From the NCBI RefSeq assembly GCF_032921865.1, contig NZ_CP136684.1, positions 3,445,001-3,509,000 on the forward strand: 64,000 nucleotides of DNA. Direction: 5' to 3'. Below the pieces are notes generated by a model. The model worked only from the letters and a program-made list of their open reading frames with translations. It did not search any database and was not told the DNA's origin. Source of the stretch: Thalassospira lucentensis (GTDB lineage Bacteria > Pseudomonadota > Alphaproteobacteria > Rhodospirillales > Thalassospiraceae). This document shows, one piece after another, positions 60,229-64,000 of this stretch. Position numbers and translations under genes: made by a program. How positions within the stretch are numbered: the first letter of the stretch is position 1; each line of letters opens with the position of its first letter.

Positions 60229-62060
60229 TGCCCGCCTCCGGTCGCGTTGGCGGTCTTCGCGTTACTTGATGATCCGGTGTTCACACTTGCAAGCGTTACC
60301 GGTGCGCCAAGATGATATCCCTGACCGAAATCAATGCCCAGATCACGAACCAGTTCAAAGCTGGCCTGATCATAGATCATTTCTGCAATGGTATGGATGC
60401 CAAGATCGCGGCAAAGCAGGGCTGTGGCTTTGATAAAAGCGCGGCCTTTGGGTTTGGCCAAAGCCGTGCGCATTGCACCGCCATCAAATTTGATGATGTC
60501 GACGTCAAGGGCGCTCAGATATTCGAAATTGGCGGCCCCGGCACCGAAATCATCAAGACAGACAAGGTGCCCGCGTGCACGTAGCCGTTGCAAACCGTCA
60601 TTCACGTCCCGAAGGCCACGAATGCGCGATGTTTCGGTTACCTCGAACATGATTTTTGCCGGGTCAATGTCGTAACGATCAAGGATTTGTTCCAATGCCG
60701 GCAGGAAATCCTGCTGTTCCAGTGAATGGCCTGACAAATTAACCGCAACAGAATGAGTTACAAGTTCCGGTTCAAGCGTTACGTGATCAAGTACTTTCTG
60801 GCACATCGCCAGATCGAACTCGGTAATCAGGCCGGTACCCTCGGCAAAATGGATGATCTGATCAACGGCAAGTGCGCTGCTGCCATCGTGGAAGCGTGCC
60901 AGCGCCTCGTAATGGTGCATTTCAAGGCTGCCAAGATGCACGATCGGTTGCAGTGCCACGGCAAATGAGCCGTTCTGAACAATTTCGCGAAATGCGCGGA
61001 CCGATTTCAGGGTTTCCTGAATCAGGTGGGGCAGGCTGGCCGAGAGCCGTTCGGCCGACACATCCGTATTTGCATCGCTGCGATGTTGCAGGCGGTTAAG
61101 CGCATAGGCCACAGCGCGTGTCAGGTTGGTTTCCTTTTCCCCGCCCGCCATTGGCTGGCGGACATTTTGTGTCAGGCGATGAAAACCGCTGGCAAGATCG
61201 TAATCACGTCCAAACAGATCGTTGGTGGACAATGTTGAGCCACCCGAAGTGCCCGAACTACCGGTGGCAAGGTTCAGGTTTTTGAAAGGATCAACGGTAT
61301 TTTCCGCGTCGCTGCAATCGGGATCGTCGAGATCGGCGCGCAGGGCACTTGCATAAGCGACAATCCGCCGTTCCAGTTCGATCATCGGCTCGTCAACCAG
61401 ATGATTGCTATTGGTGTCAAAGTCTTCAGTGTTCCTGCGGGAACCAATTCCGATCCCGATCAACCGGGCCAGTTCGTTGGTGGCGTCGGTTTCTGCCTGG
61501 CTGCGAAGGGCGGCAAGGTTTTCAAGCACAACAAGGGCCTCGCTATGGCTTGATGCCACGCGCGCCATTGTTTCGGAATGCTGTTCGGTTTTGCCGGATG
61601 AGGAATTTGCCGAGGACAGCGTGTTTTGCAGGATCAGCCGGTCAATCCCGGATCGCGCACGCGGGCGGATTGCTCGATGACGGGCGGCAATGAAATAGCG
61701 TCCGATCGGTTCGGAAATCATATAGCCGCTCAGTGACAGGGGAACCGGGTTGCCAAGGGCGGTGTCGTCATCCTCGATCAACTGAAAATCAAGGTCGAGC
61801 TCCTCAAGGCGCTTGATCCCGGAAGTGGCATGAAGATAGGCCCGCAAAAGGGGCCGTTCCGAACGGATAACCAGTTTATCAAGTGCTTCGCCAATCAACC
61901 GTTCCGGTGGACAGCCCAGAAGGCTTTCGGTCGCACCGGCCACAAACAGGATATATCCGTTCTCGTCGACTTCAAGCAACATGTCCGCCCAGCAGAAGGC
62001 CATGGCAGCCAGAAGATCCCTGTCGTTTGTTTCTGCTGAGTAGCCAATATTGTCTGTCAT
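60225..62060 (-). CDS. PAS-EAL c-di-GMP phosphodiesterase
   Basis: 611 residues. N-terminal PAS-like part (about 10-135, WADMLLEVDENGYILFVAGATESLLGCPPERLIGE), a long linker, then EAL domain (about 350-595). Catalytic elements are in place: EAL in HYEALARF, AVNLSGHSL asparagine, FEVTETS glutamate, the CLDDFGAG aspartates, IIKFDG lysine, IAEMIYDQ glutamate and FGQGYHLGAP glutamine. It should hydrolyse c-di-GMP. First gene of the operon whose next gene makes the same messenger. Confidence 0.92.
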   Translation of the reverse strand: MTDNIGYSAETNDRDLLAAMAFCWADMLLEVDENGYILFVAGATESLLGCPPERLIGEALDKLVIRSERPLLRAYLHATSGIKRLEELDLDFQLIEDDDTALGNPVPLSLSGYMISEPIGRYFIAARHRAIRPRARSGIDRLILQNTLSSANSSSGKTEQHSETMARVASSHSEALVVLENLAALRSQAETDATNELARLIGIGIGSRRNTEDFDTNSNHLVDEPMIELERRIVAYASALRADLDDPDCSDAENTVDPFKNLNLATGSSGTSGGSTLSTNDLFGRDYDLASGFHRLTQNVRQPMAGGEKETNLTRAVAYALNRLQHRSDANTDVSAERLSASLPHLIQETLKSVRAFREIVQNGSFAVALQPIVHLGSLEMHHYEALARFHDGSSALAVDQIIHFAEGTGLITEFDLAMCQKVLDHVTLEPELVTHSVAVNLSGHSLEQQDFLPALEQILDRYDIDPAKIMFEVTETSRIRGLRDVNDGLQRLRARGHLVCLDDFGAGAANFEYLSALDVDIIKFDGGAMRTALAKPKGRAFIKATALLCRDLGIHTIAEMIYDQASFELVRDLGIDFGQGYHLGAPVTLASVNTGSSSNAKTANATGGGQ

Positions 62061-62244
62061 AAGAGAACCATCACCAGCCTGCCCCCAAAAACGCTTCGGA
62101 TATGCTCCGAAGTCATTTTCCCCGTTTTTTATAAATAGCGATCTTGAGGGGCAATATGAAGGAAAAGCATTTAATAAACAAAAAATGCCTGCCGATATCC
62201 GATATGGGAAGTCGGTGGGATGGTTTTAGGCCCGATAAGCGTGT

Positions 62245-62931
62245 TCAGGCGGCGTTATGACTGTTTTGGGGAAGGGCGCGTTTTGCATGCTTGTTGGCAT
62301 ACATCGCATCATCGGCCTGTTTTAAAAGGTCGGTGACATCGCTGTTGGCGTGATAAATCGTATAACCGAAGCTGGCCCGGATCGGAAGAGCCGTGCCCTG
62401 CCAGATCAAGGGGAAGCGTAAGGTGGCTTTTTCAAGGTCTCTGATCCGGGGTTCGGCGACATCGGGGTTGCTGCCAACCATCAGGATGGCAAACTCGTCC
62501 CCGCCAAACCGGGCGACAAAATCGTCGGCACGTGTGTGCGTGCGAAGGTTCTGGCCAAAATGGCGCAGAATGGCATCGCCCGCCGCATGACCATGATGAT
62601 CATTGATCATCTTGAAGCCGTCCAGATCGGCAATCACCAGAAGCCCGCTTTCTTTGTAGCGGGCGGCGCGTGCCATTGCCTCGCGGGTGCGGCGAAGGAA
62701 GCCGCGGCGATTGTAAAGGCCGGTCAGTTCGTCGGTCTCGACCATTTGTTCAAGCTGGCGGATACGGTTCTGCTGCTGATCAAGGCGGTTTTGCATGTCA
62801 CGTGCAAGATCGACAAGTGTTGCAAACGCATCTGTGCTTTCGGTTTCAACGGTTGCACGGGTATTGGCATCCGTGCGCGGTTGAAATTCTTCAGCCAGTT
62901 GTTTCAGAAGTTCCAGATGCGAGTTGTTCAT
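62245..62931 (-). CDS. GGDEF-domain protein (single-domain diguanylate cyclase)
   Basis: 228 residues from ATG 62931 (MNNSHLELLKQLAEEFQPRTDA); the frame is open to 63111 but that part is not protein-like, although it has hydrophobic stretches. A coiled-coil segment (DMQNRLDQQQNRIRQLEQMV) links to the GGDEF domain with DELTGLYNRRGFL and FVARFGGDEFAIL. Catalytic motif complete. Independent of the EAL operon, 184 bp away on the same strand. Confidence 0.87.
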   Translation of the reverse strand: MNNSHLELLKQLAEEFQPRTDANTRATVETESTDAFATLVDLARDMQNRLDQQQNRIRQLEQMVETDELTGLYNRRGFLRRTREAMARAARYKESGLLVIADLDGFKMINDHHGHAAGDAILRHFGQNLRTHTRADDFVARFGGDEFAILMVGSNPDVAEPRIRDLEKATLRFPLIWQGTALPIRASFGYTIYHANSDVTDLLKQADDAMYANKHAKRALPQNSHNAA

Positions 62932-63079
62932 CTTTGATCTTGTTATCAATGACAATGCGAATTGAAACGCGTAAAACGTTTGCAGGATCCTTTTTAAAAT
63001 CCAGTGCGTTACAACATCCTTAACGAGGGACATAAGGTTTTGTGACGATAAGAAACCGCACGAGCACAGGAGAACGATA

Positions 63080-63391
63080 ATGAAAACCGGAATAGGCGCC
63101 GTTTCTGGCAAGTTTGCTGCGATCCTGGCCGCGGGAATGCTGCTGTCGGCATGCTCGGCATTTCAGAAAGAAAATATGACCCTGACCGGCGAAATCACCG
63201 ATAATGGCCGGGAATGCGTTACATTCCGTGCTGATGACGGAACGCTTTATGCATTGGCAAACAAGGCAACCCGATTCCGTCCCGGTGACAAGGTCCGTGT
63301 GACTGGTCATGGCGCATTGATGACCACCTGTACCGAAGCCGAAACACTGATCGTCGACAAGATTGTGTTGTTGGGTGGTGAGTTAAACTAG
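63080..63391 (+). CDS. small lipoprotein
   Basis: 103 residues. Signal peptide with lipobox LSAC (Cys25), then a small beta-rich domain (MTLTGEITDNGRECVTFRADDGTLYALANKATRFRPGDKVRVTGHGALMTTCTEAETLIVDKI) resembling an OB-like fold as in DUF5818-type proteins. Probably anchored in the outer membrane. Function unknown. RBS AGGAGAACG directly precedes the ATG. Confidence 0.87.
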   Translation: MKTGIGAVSGKFAAILAAGMLLSACSAFQKENMTLTGEITDNGRECVTFRADDGTLYALANKATRFRPGDKVRVTGHGALMTTCTEAETLIVDKIVLLGGELN

Positions 63392-63406
63392 AGCCAATTC
63401 CCGACT

Positions 63407-64000
63407 CTATTGATCCAGCGTTGCAAAGCAATCCGTGCCGTCAGCCAAAAGCTGGCGGCATTTTGTTTCGGCGCTGGTCATATCGGCAAAGCCGCCAAGG
63501 CGAAGCCGGTGAAAGATACCCTTGGCGCCCAGATCCGCCGTCGAAAGACTGCGTTGATGGGATTTTGCCAAATCCGGATAGCGGATCATGAAGCTTGCCC
63601 AATAGGTCTGTGCGCTGATGGTGTCGTTAAATGCGCCCAACTGAATCGCAAATGCATTATCCGTTGCAGCCGGAAATGTGCCTGAGTCCGCTATTGCCGC
63701 AGTTTGGGATGGACCGCTTTCGGGCATTGTTGCGGGTATCGCGGGCTGGGGTGTGTTTGCAGCCGAAACCGTTTTGGCGGATGCCGGTTGCAGGGCAGCA
63801 GTTGGCGCAAGACTGGTTTCAGGGGCGCGTTTCACAACGGTTGCCTGTGACGGCGCACGTTTGAAGCCCTGCCTTTCCATTCGATATTGTTCGGCAAGGC
63901 TTGGCCGTTCGGTATCTTCAAGCAAAACCGGTTCGGTTCGGATGGTGCCGGGTAAAAGGCTGAAGGGCTGATTGATGGGGGAAGGGCTGCTGGCATGAAC
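63407..64000 (-). CDS. SPOR-domain protein, 5' end beyond the window
   Basis: The frame is open from the stop at 63407 to the right edge, so the N-terminus is outside. The visible C-terminal part is a Pro/Ala/Thr-rich linker followed by a SPOR-like domain (AIQLGAFNDTISAQTYWASFMIRYPDLAKSHQRSL, IFHRLRLGGFADMTSAETKCRQLLADGTDCFATL). SPOR domains bind glycan strands at the septum. The first TTG at 63925 is not a convincing start. Confidence 0.85.
   Translation of the reverse strand, partial: VHASSPSPINQPFSLLPGTIRTEPVLLEDTERPSLAEQYRMERQGFKRAPSQATVVKRAPETSLAPTAALQPASAKTVSAANTPQPAIPATMPESGPSQTAAIADSGTFPAATDNAFAIQLGAFNDTISAQTYWASFMIRYPDLAKSHQRSLSTADLGAKGIFHRLRLGGFADMTSAETKCRQLLADGTDCFATLDQ

Noticed and set aside
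62932-63111. 60-residue hydrophobic N-terminal extension of the single-domain GGDEF protein
   Set aside because: It overlaps the divergent lipoprotein gene start and has no support as coding; ATG 62931 gives a standard coiled-coil plus GGDEF protein.

Overview
The window reads as chromosomal DNA of a free-living alphaproteobacterium. The gene set (complex I accessory subunit of the NDUFS4 type, cysteine-poor L36, GAAC-N7-GAAC box, DUF2336 and TIGR02186 proteins) and moderate GC suggest Rhodospirillales, possibly a Thalassospira-like marine genus. That assignment is inference from protein style; no rRNA is present. No transposase, integrase, CRISPR array or rRNA was found. Two tRNA genes (Pro-TGG, Arg-TCT) are present, plus two ribosomal protein genes, rpmF and rpmJ.

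Layout. 1-2466: HDAC-family deacetylase, DUF192 protein, tRNA-Pro, complex I subunit, tRNA-Arg. 2535-3782: a strikingly AT-rich two-gene insert directly behind tRNA-Arg, encoding a membrane-anchored coiled-coil protein and a two-helix protein resembling SieB superinfection exclusion proteins. 3874-5526: YitT permease and aldo/keto reductase. 5749-6013: a 265-bp element with terminal inverted repeats, lying in the 3' untranslated region of the next operon. 6097-9872: a zinc island (hisI and a His-rich COG0523 GTPase divergent from zur-znuC-znuB) around one palindromic Zur-type operator. 9931-18128: amino-acid and redox metabolism (homoserine dehydrogenase, LysR/old yellow enzyme pair, cystathionine beta-lyase, threonine dehydratase), rpmF, two GNATs and a mercaptopyruvate sulfurtransferase. 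18298-19020: AlaX trans-editing protein. 19291-20700: two unrecognised genes whose upstream regions share a motif. 20803-25739: regulators, a stand-alone S4-like protein, a radical SAM protein with a LexA-type box, and an inverse autotransporter with a beta-helix-like passenger.

26090-38256: orphan rmlB, transporters (LysE, two MFS, lactate permease), a TetR-controlled MFS pair with a perfect palindromic operator, LLM flavin enzyme, cysteine synthase, Nudix hydrolase and Hsp20. 38751-45474: multi-PAS diguanylate cyclase, GNAT, PepD, a J-domain/SH3b protein, methyltransferase and rpmJ. A 25-bp copy of the tRNA-Arg anticodon arm lies in the short gap at 42565-42589. 45567-49347: two tandem class III nucleotide cyclases. 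49393-51090: Lrp regulator divergent from a saccharopine-dehydrogenase-like enzyme. 51263-54275: TPR/OGT-like protein and a UspA protein. 54515-57121: sulfur module (TauE/SafE, TIGR02186, TusA-like) and ElaA. 57122-62931: a translationally coupled EAL - GGDEF - DUF2336 operon plus another GGDEF protein, giving a dense nucleotide second-messenger region. A lipoprotein and a SPOR-domain protein (cut by the window end) close the window.

The strongest leads for something undescribed are the tRNA-Arg-linked SieB-like pair, the detached tRNA-Arg anticodon-arm copy with its adjoining palindromes, the 265-bp inverted-repeat element inside the zinc operon's 3' UTR, and the two winged-helix-like unknown genes with matching operator-like sequences.
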